Assembly (NCBI GenBank): GCA_016124665.1
Contig: WGNH01000007.1
Coordinates: 1-64,000 of the forward strand
DNA from: Alphaproteobacteria bacterium
GTDB lineage: Bacteria > Pseudomonadota > Alphaproteobacteria > Caulobacterales > Maricaulaceae
Direction: 5' to 3'
DNA length: 64,000 bases
Below the pieces are notes generated by a model that saw only the letters and a list, made by a program, of their open reading frames with translations, ran no database searches and was not told the DNA's origin. A program made the translations under genes and the position numbers. This document shows positions 30,084-38,517 of this stretch, in pieces; positions within the stretch are counted from its first letter, which is position 1, and each line of letters opens with the position of its first letter.

Positions 30084-31195
30084 AAACAGCTGCCATCCAT
30101 TTCCGCGATCCAGGCCCGGACAAGCTCGACGCCGTCCTCGTGGATCAGCGAGCGGCCCAGTTCCGGCATCATGATATCACCCTGCCTGGAATCCATGCGG
30201 TAGATGAAAATCGACTCCTCCGGCACACCGGGAACAATATCGAAGCGATGCCCGCCCGACCCGGGACCGGCCGCAATCGGGGGCTTGCAGACACCGAGAT
30301 TGGGGCCATCGGGTGCGTCGAAATTGAGGTGCAGGCCGGATGTGTCGGCCGCCCCCACCGGATTATGGCAATGGGCGCAATTGATATCGAGATAGGCGCG
30401 CGCCCGGGCCGCAAGCGGCGTATCGGGATCATTCCAGACCGGGGCCCGCGGCGCCCGCTCCGGTGACGGAGCGCCGGACAGATAGCCTTCGGCAATGAAA
30501 TGGGCGAGCTGGTTTTGCGGGCCTTCCGCATAGGCGAAATCGCGATTGAGATGGCGGGCGGCCGGTCCGATAGGCTGTAATTCACGGGTCGTATTATTGG
30601 TGGCGTGGCAGCCGGCACACTGATTCACATTCGGCACCAGATAATTGATGGCCCGCAATCGGCCATCCGCCTCCGCAAGCGTGAGCGCCTCGGAATAGCC
30701 TGCCCGCATCAGCCGGGCATCGCTTTCATCTTCATCCCAGACATAGGGCAGAGCCACCCAGCCGGCCTCACGGCGGATCAGCAGACGGGTTTCAATCAGG
30801 CGGACGCGGTCGAGGTCCAGCGTCTCCGGGGTGGTGGAAACCTGCAGCCCGGCATCACCGCGCAGGACATTCCCCGCATCATCGACCGGATAGTAAAAGG
30901 TCTTGGTGATGACGGTGCCGACCGGAAAATCGAGCACTTCGCCTTCACGATAGGCTGCCGAAACACCCTCCGGCATCCAGATCGTCCGCAGCTTTCCAGC
31001 ATGATCGGTAAACAGCGCCGTGTTGAGATCATAGGGCTCGACGCCGTCCGACAGCACCAGATGCCCGTCTGAAACCGTCACCATACCCCATTCGGACAGC
31101 ATCGCCGGCCGGCCCTCCGCATGAAAGACAGGTGTCGCGGTCTCGCTGCCACAGGCGGCGATTATCAGGGCGAGGGCAGGAAGCAGGGCACGCAT
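30080..31195 (-). CDS. Diheme c-type cytochrome lipoprotein (HNE_0200/SO2930 family)
   Basis: A 371-residue exported protein with lipobox IIAAC (C15) and two haem c motifs, CAGCH (193-197) and CAHCH (273-277). The rest matches the family known from Shewanella SO2930 and Hyphomonas HNE_0200, which occurs next to a parallel beta-helix protein; the function of the pair is not established. Exported electron transfer or an oxidoreductase role is implied by the haems. It is directly coupled to the upstream beta-helix gene (TGATG, one-base overlap). Its TAG stop lies in the palindrome at 30016-30083. Confidence 0.88.
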   Translation of the reverse strand: MRALLPALALIIAACGSETATPVFHAEGRPAMLSEWGMVTVSDGHLVLSDGVEPYDLNTALFTDHAGKLRTIWMPEGVSAAYREGEVLDFPVGTVITKTFYYPVDDAGNVLRGDAGLQVSTTPETLDLDRVRLIETRLLIRREAGWVALPYVWDEDESDARLMRAGYSEALTLAEADGRLRAINYLVPNVNQCAGCHATNNTTRELQPIGPAARHLNRDFAYAEGPQNQLAHFIAEGYLSGAPSPERAPRAPVWNDPDTPLAARARAYLDINCAHCHNPVGAADTSGLHLNFDAPDGPNLGVCKPPIAAGPGSGGHRFDIVPGVPEESIFIYRMDSRQGDIMMPELGRSLIHEDGVELVRAWIAEMDGSCF

Positions 31196-32424
31196 CAGAA
31201 GGGCAGGACGATCTCCGGCAGGCGCTCATGCAGGCAGGCCGTATCCTCGACAATATGCGGATCGGCATATCCGTTCGGCCCGTCGGCATTCAGCATTTGC
31301 GCATCCCCGTTATCGAGGCAGATCCGGTATTGATCCGGCATTTCCCCTCCGGTCAGAAGATCCGGGTTGGCAAAACCGTCCCACAGCACATCCGGGATAT
31401 TTCCGGTCAGTCCGAACATCATCACCCGCAAGGCCTGCAGTTCGACATTGTCCGGATTGCCGCCGCCCTCACCCAGCGTATTGCCGGAAATCCAGATGCT
31501 CTCGGGATAGGGATCGAAATTTTCCTGCGCGCCGATATCCGAGAAGCCGGTCGAATAGACCGAGGAAATGATGATATTGGCGGTGCGGTGATCGCGGATC
31601 TCATTTTCGAAAATCTCGACCTGGTCATTCGAATTGATCACGATTCCGGACCCGGCCGGAACGCTCGCGACGGGCGTGCCGGGATGACCGAAATTGCGGG
31701 TATTGTTCTCGAAAACCTGGTTGTCATAGACGCGCGTGCCATAGCCGGGCTGGGGCAGGTTGGGCATGTTGAAGACCAGTATGCCGCCCGTATTGTTGGT
31801 CGCCACATTGTTGTAGACGTCCGCGCCGATCGTATTCTCGATCTCGATTCCGGCGACATTGAATTCCGCCCGGCTGTCCCGCACAATCACATTACGCGAC
31901 TGGCCGACATAGATGCCGGCATCCGATGCGCCGATGGCCACCACGCCTTCAACCAGCGTGTTCGCGGTCTGTACGGGGTAAATGCCATAAGCGCCATTGT
32001 CCGTATCGGGGCCATTGGTCCATTCGGTGCGCACCCGGCGGATGATGATGTTTTCGCCCTCATTCACCTTCAGAGCATCGCCGCGCGTATCCTCGATGGC
32101 CAGGTCCTCGATGGTGAAATCGCTGGCCGTGACCAGCAGGCCTTCCGCGCCGGAGGTCTGGTTGGCAAAGGACAGAATGGTTTCGTCCATGCCGGCCCCG
32201 CGGATCGTGACACCATCCACGGTCAGGGACAGCGACCGGTCGAAGGAAAAGACGCCGGCCGGAATTTCGATCACATCGCCCGGCTGCGCGTCGATCAATT
32301 GCTCCATGAGCGTGGTCTGGAAGTCGGTGTCCGCGCCGGACAGATCGCGGCCGTCATTGCCGCCACCACATGCGGCGAGTGTCAGTAAAAGTGCAAGACT
32401 GCTTCCGATGGCCAAAAGACGCAT
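31195..32424 (-). CDS. Parallel beta-helix repeat lipoprotein
   Basis: A 409-residue protein with a lipoprotein signal (LAAC, C19) and a right-handed beta-helix made of repeated segments such as FTIEDLAIEDTRGDAL, NIIIRRVRTEW, NVIVRDSRAEFNVAGIEIEN and DVYNNVATNNTGGILVFN. This fold is common in polysaccharide lyases and hydrolases, but no known catalytic set is recognisable. It belongs to the family that pairs regularly with the diheme cytochrome gene that follows it. Both are lipoproteins, so they probably act together in the periplasm or at the outer membrane. Confidence 0.88.
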   Translation of the reverse strand: MRLLAIGSSLALLLTLAACGGGNDGRDLSGADTDFQTTLMEQLIDAQPGDVIEIPAGVFSFDRSLSLTVDGVTIRGAGMDETILSFANQTSGAEGLLVTASDFTIEDLAIEDTRGDALKVNEGENIIIRRVRTEWTNGPDTDNGAYGIYPVQTANTLVEGVVAIGASDAGIYVGQSRNVIVRDSRAEFNVAGIEIENTIGADVYNNVATNNTGGILVFNMPNLPQPGYGTRVYDNQVFENNTRNFGHPGTPVASVPAGSGIVINSNDQVEIFENEIRDHRTANIIISSVYSTGFSDIGAQENFDPYPESIWISGNTLGEGGGNPDNVELQALRVMMFGLTGNIPDVLWDGFANPDLLTGGEMPDQYRICLDNGDAQMLNADGPNGYADPHIVEDTACLHERLPEIVLPF

Positions 32425-32504
32425 GGCATCCCCTCCTGTATCCCCGGATGAACGCTGTTCACTGCCGCAACACTAGGATGCCTGATACGTCGATGTCGAG
32501 CCAT

Positions 32505-32963
32505 TTAGGACGATGACAGAGCCGCGCTGACGCGCTTTTCGAGCGCATCGACGGGTTCATTGACCACATCCAGATTGAATTCGCCGCGAATCCGCTTCTG
32601 CAGCGCCTCGTGATATTTCGGCCGGATGAAGCCCAGGGACCGGCTGGCGGCATAGATCAGGATTTCGTCAAATTCGTGATTCAAGGCGGCCTTGTTCAGA
32701 AAGCCGGCAATGTCCTCGGCAAAGCGCTTTTCCTGCTCGTCGTGCGCGTCACCTTCATCAAGCGCGCTGCGCTGGCCGCCCTGTCCGTCAAACTTGCGGC
32801 CGGGCCGGTCGGTCATGATGTCACGGCTTTGCGGCACCTCCTGCTTGTCGATCTCCACAGGCTTGAGGACCGGATATTCGGCATCACCGGCATTCTGGTA
32901 GATCAGGCCTTTCGAGCCATCTATTGCTGCGACCCAGAGCGTCTTCTGCGGACCGTGTGACAT
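32505..32963 (-). CDS. Host attachment family protein
   Basis: A 152-residue soluble protein matching the family named after an Agrobacterium protein required for attachment to host cells: an N-terminal WVAAIDGSKGLIYQN strand, a central acidic DEGDAHDEQEKRFAEDIAGFLNKA helix, and LGFIRP(K)YHEAL. The fold is related to release-factor-like or RNase H-like domains and the real biochemical role is uncertain; many free-living bacteria have it. An AGGAG site precedes the ATG. It stands alone between the beta-helix gene and a divergent transporter. Confidence 0.8.
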   Translation of the reverse strand: MSHGPQKTLWVAAIDGSKGLIYQNAGDAEYPVLKPVEIDKQEVPQSRDIMTDRPGRKFDGQGGQRSALDEGDAHDEQEKRFAEDIAGFLNKAALNHEFDEILIYAASRSLGFIRPKYHEALQKRIRGEFNLDVVNEPVDALEKRVSAALSSS

Positions 32964-33088
32964 GCATATCTCCTGTGCGTTCAGCTTGGTATACAGGAAG
33001 TGGTGGGCGGCGGCGAGACGTTCAAGCCGGGTTGCAACACAGCAGAATAGCTGGATGATCCTGCTTCGGGATTGCCGGGGGATTGAAC

Positions 33089-34009
33089 ATGGACGCGGTT
33101 GCGCTCGACGCTATTCGCGTCTCCGTCAATGAGGAAACCCGCATCGGGCTGACCCTCAGCCTGGCGATCATGATGTTTTCCGTGGCGCTGACGCTGAAGC
33201 CGCAGGATTTCATCTTTCTCGGACGCAATCCGAAAATGTTCTTCGGCGGCGTTGCAACCCAGATCCTGCTGCTGCCGCTAATGTCGGTCGGCCTGGCGCA
33301 TCTGATCGCCCCGACGCCCTCGCTCGCCTTCGGCATGATCGTCGTGGCCTGTTGTCCCGGGGGCAATGTGTCCAATCTGATGGTGCTGATGGCCCGCGGG
33401 AATGCCGCCTATTCCGTCTCGCTCACGGCCGCATCAAGCGCGCTGGCTTTCATCATCACGCCTGTGGCCATTCTCTTCTGGGCCGGGCTCTATCCGCCGA
33501 CCGCCGAGCTCATCCGGTCCATCGAGATAGACACGCTTTCCTTCATCCTCCAGACGGCCTTCGCATTGGGCGTGCCGCTGGCCATCGGCATGTTGCTGGC
33601 GACGTTCCAGCCGCGGATCGCACAGCGCATCCAGCCGGTCGTCTACGCCATGGCAATCGGCATCCTGATCTTGCTGGTCGTGGCGGGCATTGCCAGTAAT
33701 TGGGAGATCATATTTTCCAGCGGCTTTATCATCGCGCCAGTGGCAATCATCCACAATGCGGCCGCCTTTGCGCTGGGCGCGCTGATGGGGCGGATTCTGC
33801 AGATCGCGGCGGCCTCACGAAGGGCTCTGACATTTGAAATCGGCATTCAGAATGCCGGTCTGGGTCTCGTCATACTCCTGACCCAGTTTCCCGCGCTCGG
33901 CGGTGCGGCCGCGGTCACGGGTTTCTGGTCGCTCTGGCATCTGTTTGCCGGCCTGGGTCTGGCCGCCGGCTTCCGGCTCTGGGACCGCTATTCCTCCATG
34001 CGGGTATAG
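33089..34009 (+). CDS. Bile acid:sodium symporter family (BASS) transporter
   Basis: An inner-membrane protein of about 306 residues with roughly nine hydrophobic helices. The BASS signature is visible in VACCPGGNVSNLMVLMARGNAAYSVSLTAASS and in FEIGIQNAGLGLVI, which form the crossover sodium site. Bacterial members carry organic anions such as pantoate, pyruvate or bile acids with sodium; the substrate is not predictable here. ATG 33089 is preferred over a TTG two codons earlier. The 3' end overlaps the convergent secreted-protein gene by 22 bases. Confidence 0.87.
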   Translation: MDAVALDAIRVSVNEETRIGLTLSLAIMMFSVALTLKPQDFIFLGRNPKMFFGGVATQILLLPLMSVGLAHLIAPTPSLAFGMIVVACCPGGNVSNLMVLMARGNAAYSVSLTAASSALAFIITPVAILFWAGLYPPTAELIRSIEIDTLSFILQTAFALGVPLAIGMLLATFQPRIAQRIQPVVYAMAIGILILLVVAGIASNWEIIFSSGFIIAPVAIIHNAAAFALGALMGRILQIAAASRRALTFEIGIQNAGLGLVILLTQFPALGGAAAVTGFWSLWHLFAGLGLAAGFRLWDRYSSMRV

Positions 34010-34536
34010 CGGATCACCCAGCGGTCCGACCACGCTTCCTCCTCGGACGACCGGCCTTGCCAGCGCCATGTAAAGCTGTCTTCGGTCACGTCCTGCCAGA
34101 TCATGCGGAGATGCGGCGCATTATCTGAAAGCCGCGAATTGATGAGGGCAAACGCAAAGGGATCAGCCTCTCCGCCCGGTCCGCCGGTCAGGGCAAAATA
34201 GCTGCCCTGGTCATCGACCCAGGTCTGGCGCCAGATGCCCAGCGGGGCAAAATAGGTCGAGACCGACATGCCATTCAGCCCGGCACCGGAAAAACGCTCA
34301 TAGATCACGCAATCGCCGAATTCATCGCGGGTGATATGGTTTTCGCCAGTCCCGGTCGTGCCGTCGGGATTATCCCATTCCGCGTGCCAGTCACCGACCC
34401 AGAAATCGAGCTGGCGGTATTCCTCGCTTGAGCACGGCGTTGGGGGCGCCGGCGTGGTGCTTTGGCTGTAGGCTGCCGCGCTCAAGCTGGTCCCGGCCAC
34501 TGATGCAGCCAGAATCATGAAAGTGTTCAATGTCAT
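33988..34536 (-). CDS. Secreted DUF1579-like protein
   Basis: A 182-residue protein with a signal peptide (MTLNTFMILAASVAGTSLSAAAYS) and a beta-rich body containing QLDFWVGDWHAEW, a pattern of the DUF1579-type lipocalin-like proteins. No catalytic residues are recognised. GGAGG precedes the ATG. It overlaps the convergent BASS gene at the 3' end. Function unknown. Confidence 0.75.
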   Translation of the reverse strand: MTLNTFMILAASVAGTSLSAAAYSQSTTPAPPTPCSSEEYRQLDFWVGDWHAEWDNPDGTTGTGENHITRDEFGDCVIYERFSGAGLNGMSVSTYFAPLGIWRQTWVDDQGSYFALTGGPGGEADPFAFALINSRLSDNAPHLRMIWQDVTEDSFTWRWQGRSSEEEAWSDRWVIRYTRMEE

Positions 34537-34635
34537 AACCGTTGTCCTCCAACAGTGTCATTCACGCAGAAGTTAGAACGGCACACGCACCAGCGTCTTG
34601 ACCCGACTGCGCAGGCTGCAGAAGGTGCCGGCAAG

Positions 34636-35337
34636 ATGACTGCAACCGCTTTCGACCCTCTGGCCCTGTCGGCGAATTTCCGCCGCAGCGATGCCTGCAT
34701 CCACTTCGTCAAGGATGCTGACCGGCGCTATGTGGCAGCCAATCAGCGGCTTGCTGCCTTTTTCGGTGCACAGAGCACACAGGACGTCATCGGCGCTCGG
34801 ACATCGGACTTTTTCGATGAAGCGATTGTCGAGCGCTATGACCAGCTGGACCAGGCGATTTCCAGCGGCGCAACCCTGATTGATCGCTTCGATTTCACCT
34901 ATGACCATTCCGGACAAGCGCGTTGGTATCTGTATTCCCGCAGCCGCCATCACGATCCCGCCCGGCCTTGCGTCAGGGGCATCTCTTATCCATTGCCGGT
35001 CTATACCCATTCCGGCCGCGTTTACCGCAGGCTGGCGCTGGCAACTGATGTGATCGCCGCCTCGCTTGATGAACCGATCAGCCTGCCGGAGCTGGCAGAC
35101 CGCGCTGGATGTTCTGTCGCGCAGATCGAGCGCGATTTTGCCCGCGTCCTTCAGGAAAGCCCGAAGCAATACCGGTCGCGCCTGCGGATCCAGCGCGCCA
35201 TGGATGGTATCCGCAAGGGCCGGAGCCTGACCGGCATAGCGCATGAGTGTGGTTATTCCGAACACAGTGCTCTCAGCCGCGCATTCAAGGCAGCCACCGG
35301 CTTAACGCCGAAGCAGTTTCGCGCCACACTCTCCTGA
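34636..35337 (+). CDS. PAS domain AraC-family regulator
   Basis: A 233-residue regulator. Residues about 10-110 form a PAS-like sensor (CIHFVKDADRRYVAANQRLAAFFG, VIGARTSDFFDE), and the C-terminus has an AraC double helix-turn-helix (ISLPELADRAGCSVAQIERDFARVL, then SLTGIAHECGYSEHSALSRAFKAATG). I chose ATG 34636; an open frame extends 27 codons upstream from a GTG without domain content. It lies 23 bases upstream of the aminoacylase-like gene on the same strand and may sense its substrate or product. Confidence 0.85.
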   Translation: MTATAFDPLALSANFRRSDACIHFVKDADRRYVAANQRLAAFFGAQSTQDVIGARTSDFFDEAIVERYDQLDQAISSGATLIDRFDFTYDHSGQARWYLYSRSRHHDPARPCVRGISYPLPVYTHSGRVYRRLALATDVIAASLDEPISLPELADRAGCSVAQIERDFARVLQESPKQYRSRLRIQRAMDGIRKGRSLTGIAHECGYSEHSALSRAFKAATGLTPKQFRATLS

Positions 35338-35360
35338 AACACGTCACCGGGGGAGACATT

Positions 35361-37121
35361 ATGAGCTATGATATCAGGATCACGGGCGGCACCGTTTATG
35401 ACGGATCCGGCGCGCCCGGCCGCAAGGCAGACATCGCCATTTCTGCGGGCCGCATCGCCGCCGTGGGCGAGTGTCCGGGTGCGGCGGCACGCGAGATTGA
35501 CGCCTCCGGCTGCATCGTCACACCGGGCTTTCTCGATTTGCACTCCCATTATGATGGCCAGGCGACATGGGATGACACGCTCGAACCCTCCTCCCGCCAC
35601 GGTGTGACCACCACCATTATGGGCAATTGCGGTGTCGGTTTTGCTCCTGTGAAATCCACAGATCATGAGCGCCTGATCAAGTTGATGGAGGGGGTCGAGG
35701 ATATACCGGGCACGGCGCTTGCCGAAGGTCTGAAATGGAATTGGGAGAGTTTCCCGGACTATATGAACGCACTGGAGGCGCAGAACCGGACCATCGATAT
35801 CGCCGTGCATATCGGTCATGATCCCCTGCGGGTCTATGTCATGGGCGACCGCGCCATCGCCGATGAGGAAGCCAGCGACGGCGACATTGCCGCCATGCGC
35901 ACTATCGTGCGTGAGGCGATGGAGGCCGGGGCCATCGGCTTTTCGACCGGACGCTCGGATGTTCACAAAACCGCCGATGGTGACTGGACACCCTCCTCCG
36001 AGGCCACATCCCGCGAGCTCGCGGGCATCGCAAAGGCTTTCGAAGGTCTGGATTATGGTGTCGTCCAGGCCGTGTCCGATTTTGACCTCGAGCGCGAAGG
36101 TGACCGCTTTGAAGCCGAATGGGCCGTGCTGGAGGCCTATGCCAAAGCCGCTGGCGGACGGCCCTTCTCCATGTCCCTGATGCAGCGCGATTTCGCGCCG
36201 GACCAGTGGACCCGCATTCTGGAAAAAGCCGAAAAGATGAAGGCGGAAGGCGTGGACATGCGGGTCCAGACCGCCCCGCGCGGCATTGGCGTTTTTCTCG
36301 GCCTGCAATGCACCTTCCACTTCTTCATGGGGTATCCCAGCTACAAGAAGATTGCCCATCTGCCCTTCGAGGAGCGCGTGGCGATCATGAAAACGCCGGA
36401 CTTCCGCGCGCAGATACTCTCGGAAAAAACCGACAAGCTGTCCGGTCCGGGCTCCTCCATTCCGCCCCTGGCCGACATGCTGATGGAACATATCGATTTT
36501 GTCGCCACCAAGCTGTTCCAGCTCGGCGATCCGCCCGACTATGAACAGCCGCCGGAAAATGCTTTGGCCGCGAAGGCACAGGCCGAGGGCATTCCGCTCA
36601 TGGAAAAACTCTACGACACCGTGCTGGAGCGCGATGGCAAGGAGCTGATCTACTTCCCGATCTACAATTATACCGAGGGTGATTATGCCAACGTCATGAA
36701 GATGATGACCCATCCCCAGGCGCTGCAGGGATTGGGCGATGGCGGGGCGCATGTCGGCACGATCTGCGATGCCTCCATGCCGACCTATCTGCTCTCGCAC
36801 TGGACAAGGGATCGGACGCGCGGGCCGAAACTCCCGGTGGAACGCGCCGTCCAGATGATGACGGGCGATATCGCCGATTTCCTGTCCCTGAAGGATCGTG
36901 GGCTTATCCGCGAAGGTCTGAAGGCCGATCTCAACATCATTGATTATGACGGACTGCAGCTGGAACCCCCGCACATGGTGAAGGATCTGCCCGCGGGCGG
37001 TCAGCGCCTCCTGCAGGGCGCACGCGGCTATCGCGCCACCCTCGTCAGCGGTGTGCCGGTTGTTCTGGACGACACATTCACCGGCGAGAAGCCGGGACGG
37101 CTGGTCCGGGCGGGGAGGTGA
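35361..37121 (+). CDS. N-acyl-D-amino-acid deacylase-like amidohydrolase
   Basis: A 586-residue amidohydrolase related to D-aminoacylases: an N-terminal beta domain (DIRITGGTVYDGSGAPGRKADIAI), the metal site FLDLHSHYD, GNCGVGFAP, IGHDPLR, and the late DGGAHVG with the conserved aspartate, followed by KADLNIIDYD. Members deacylate N-acyl-D-amino acids or related amides. No signal peptide, so cytoplasmic. GGGGGAG precedes ATG 35361. It follows the PAS-AraC gene and is probably its target. Confidence 0.88.
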   Translation: MSYDIRITGGTVYDGSGAPGRKADIAISAGRIAAVGECPGAAAREIDASGCIVTPGFLDLHSHYDGQATWDDTLEPSSRHGVTTTIMGNCGVGFAPVKSTDHERLIKLMEGVEDIPGTALAEGLKWNWESFPDYMNALEAQNRTIDIAVHIGHDPLRVYVMGDRAIADEEASDGDIAAMRTIVREAMEAGAIGFSTGRSDVHKTADGDWTPSSEATSRELAGIAKAFEGLDYGVVQAVSDFDLEREGDRFEAEWAVLEAYAKAAGGRPFSMSLMQRDFAPDQWTRILEKAEKMKAEGVDMRVQTAPRGIGVFLGLQCTFHFFMGYPSYKKIAHLPFEERVAIMKTPDFRAQILSEKTDKLSGPGSSIPPLADMLMEHIDFVATKLFQLGDPPDYEQPPENALAAKAQAEGIPLMEKLYDTVLERDGKELIYFPIYNYTEGDYANVMKMMTHPQALQGLGDGGAHVGTICDASMPTYLLSHWTRDRTRGPKLPVERAVQMMTGDIADFLSLKDRGLIREGLKADLNIIDYDGLQLEPPHMVKDLPAGGQRLLQGARGYRATLVSGVPVVLDDTFTGEKPGRLVRAGR

Positions 37122-37146
37122 AACTCTTCGGCTTTTTCAATCGCCT

Positions 37147-37260
37147 TCCTCCGACCTGATCGGAGGATCTCGATGTCCTGGAGGCCTCCGGTGGAGCCCG
37201 GAGGGAGCCGGATCCAATTGGAAACAGGACGATACGTCGATCCTCCCCATCAAGGGGAGG
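37147..37260. repeat. Palindromic intergenic element
   Basis: A compound stem-loop region. An 8-bp hairpin TCCTCCGA/TCGGAGGA (37147-37154 and 37160-37167) and a 7-bp hairpin CCTCCCC/GGGGAGG (37242-37248 and 37254-37260) bracket the spacer, and sequence after the first (GGAGGATCTCGATGTCCT) recurs in loose reverse complement before the second. It occupies most of the gap before the VOC gene and resembles the elements at 73-186 and 44799-44854 in style. Confidence 0.55.
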
Positions 37261-37276
37261 GGACCAAGGAAACCCG

Positions 37277-37639
37277 ATGAAACTCTCCCAGAAAATCAAA
37301 ATTTCCACTCCGCGCATGACCGAAGTGCAGGCTTGGTATCAGCGGCTCTTCGGAATGGTCGTGGTCGAGGAATGGGACGACGCGGGCGACAAGGGCGTGA
37401 TTCTCGCCTTCAAGGACGGCCACAACGAGGCCCTGTTGGAAATCTACGACACGGACGTCGAGCACGACTTTTCCGGTCTCAGCCTGCAATACAGGGCCGA
37501 GTCGCTGGACGATTTCATCAAATCCCTGCCAGCCGATATCAAACCGGAAGACCTCAAAGACCGGCCCTGGGGCGCGCGCTATCTCTACTTGCGCGACCCG
37601 CTGGGCATCCAGGTCATTGTCTATGAAGGCTGCTGGTAG
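37277..37639 (+). CDS. VOC superfamily (glyoxalase/dioxygenase-like) protein
   Basis: A 120-residue single-domain protein of the vicinal oxygen chelate superfamily: MTEVQAWYQRLFGMVVVEEWDD at the N-terminus and RYLYLRDPLGIQVIVYEG at the C-terminus, the usual paired beta-alpha-beta-beta-beta units. Metal ligands are not complete by eye, so the reaction cannot be named. Its last 19 bases overlap the convergent fatty acid hydroxylase gene. Confidence 0.85.
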   Translation: MKLSQKIKISTPRMTEVQAWYQRLFGMVVVEEWDDAGDKGVILAFKDGHNEALLEIYDTDVEHDFSGLSLQYRAESLDDFIKSLPADIKPEDLKDRPWGARYLYLRDPLGIQVIVYEGCW

Positions 37640-38424
37640 CCCGCCTCTTTCACGGGCACATAGCGCACCGCCTTCGCAAACCGTTCCGCATAGTCCGGAT
37701 GCTCCGTCCCCATCACCCGATCCCAGAAAGTGAAGTAGAGCCCGAAATTCCAGCCCGCCTGCGCGTGATGCAGGTCGTGATGCGTCACCGTGGTCAGCCA
37801 GCCGAAAAGCGGTTTGCCGCGCCACGCGGGGAACAATTCGTACCCGCAATGGCCGACCGCATTACGCAGCATCATGTGGCTGGTGAAAATCAGCATCGCC
37901 AGTGGCGAAACCGGCAGGATCAGCACGATCAGCGGCAGATAGGCCGCATTCACCACCGCCTCGGCCACATCGAAGGAATAGGATGTGAAAGGCGAGGGAT
38001 TGTTCGAGCGATGATGGCGGCGATGCACGCGCCGGAACAGGCGCGGATGATGGATCAGCCGGTGCGTCCAGTAGAACCAGGCATCATGCGCGACGATCAG
38101 AATGACCACGCTCGCCCAGAAATACAGCCATCCACGTTCCGCTGGGTCCATATAGAGATCGATACAGCCGGAATAGGCCCCGGCCGCGATCAGCAATCCG
38201 CCTGTCGTGGCGAAAATGGCAGCTGTCCTCAGGGAGACGAAAAATTCGGTCACCAACTGCGTCCGGGGCGGGGAGTCAGGCCGGATCTTGCGGCCGGCAA
38301 GAACACCGGACAGCGTCAGATTGATCAGGAGAAAAACACCAAGGGCCCCCACAAGGTATCGGATGACATCCGACACCAGTATGGCGGACCAGATTTGCGG
38401 CAGGTTGGCGAAAAACTCGGACAT
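37621..38424 (-). CDS. Sterol desaturase/fatty acid hydroxylase family protein
   Basis: A 267-residue membrane di-iron enzyme. The three histidine clusters are HRLIHH, HRRHH and HHDLHH, set between about four hydrophobic helices. The family inserts hydroxyl groups or double bonds into lipids, carotenoids or sterol-like compounds; the substrate is unknown. It overlaps the VOC gene at its 3' end. A second, more divergent member is at 51866. Confidence 0.9.
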   Translation of the reverse strand: MSEFFANLPQIWSAILVSDVIRYLVGALGVFLLINLTLSGVLAGRKIRPDSPPRTQLVTEFFVSLRTAAIFATTGGLLIAAGAYSGCIDLYMDPAERGWLYFWASVVILIVAHDAWFYWTHRLIHHPRLFRRVHRRHHRSNNPSPFTSYSFDVAEAVVNAAYLPLIVLILPVSPLAMLIFTSHMMLRNAVGHCGYELFPAWRGKPLFGWLTTVTHHDLHHAQAGWNFGLYFTFWDRVMGTEHPDYAERFAKAVRYVPVKEAGYQQPS

Positions 38425-38517
38425 AACAGCCTCATCGAAATTGATGGGCTGTCCTGCCAGCGCTCAAGCCGGCGCGCTCGCCGGGTTTGAAGATCGGCAG
38501 TGGATTTCAGACTTCGG

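Noticed and set aside
35253-36974. 573-codon open frame antisense to the aminoacylase-like gene
   Set aside because: High GC gives long antisense frames; the plus-strand frame has clear amidohydrolase motifs and a ribosome site.
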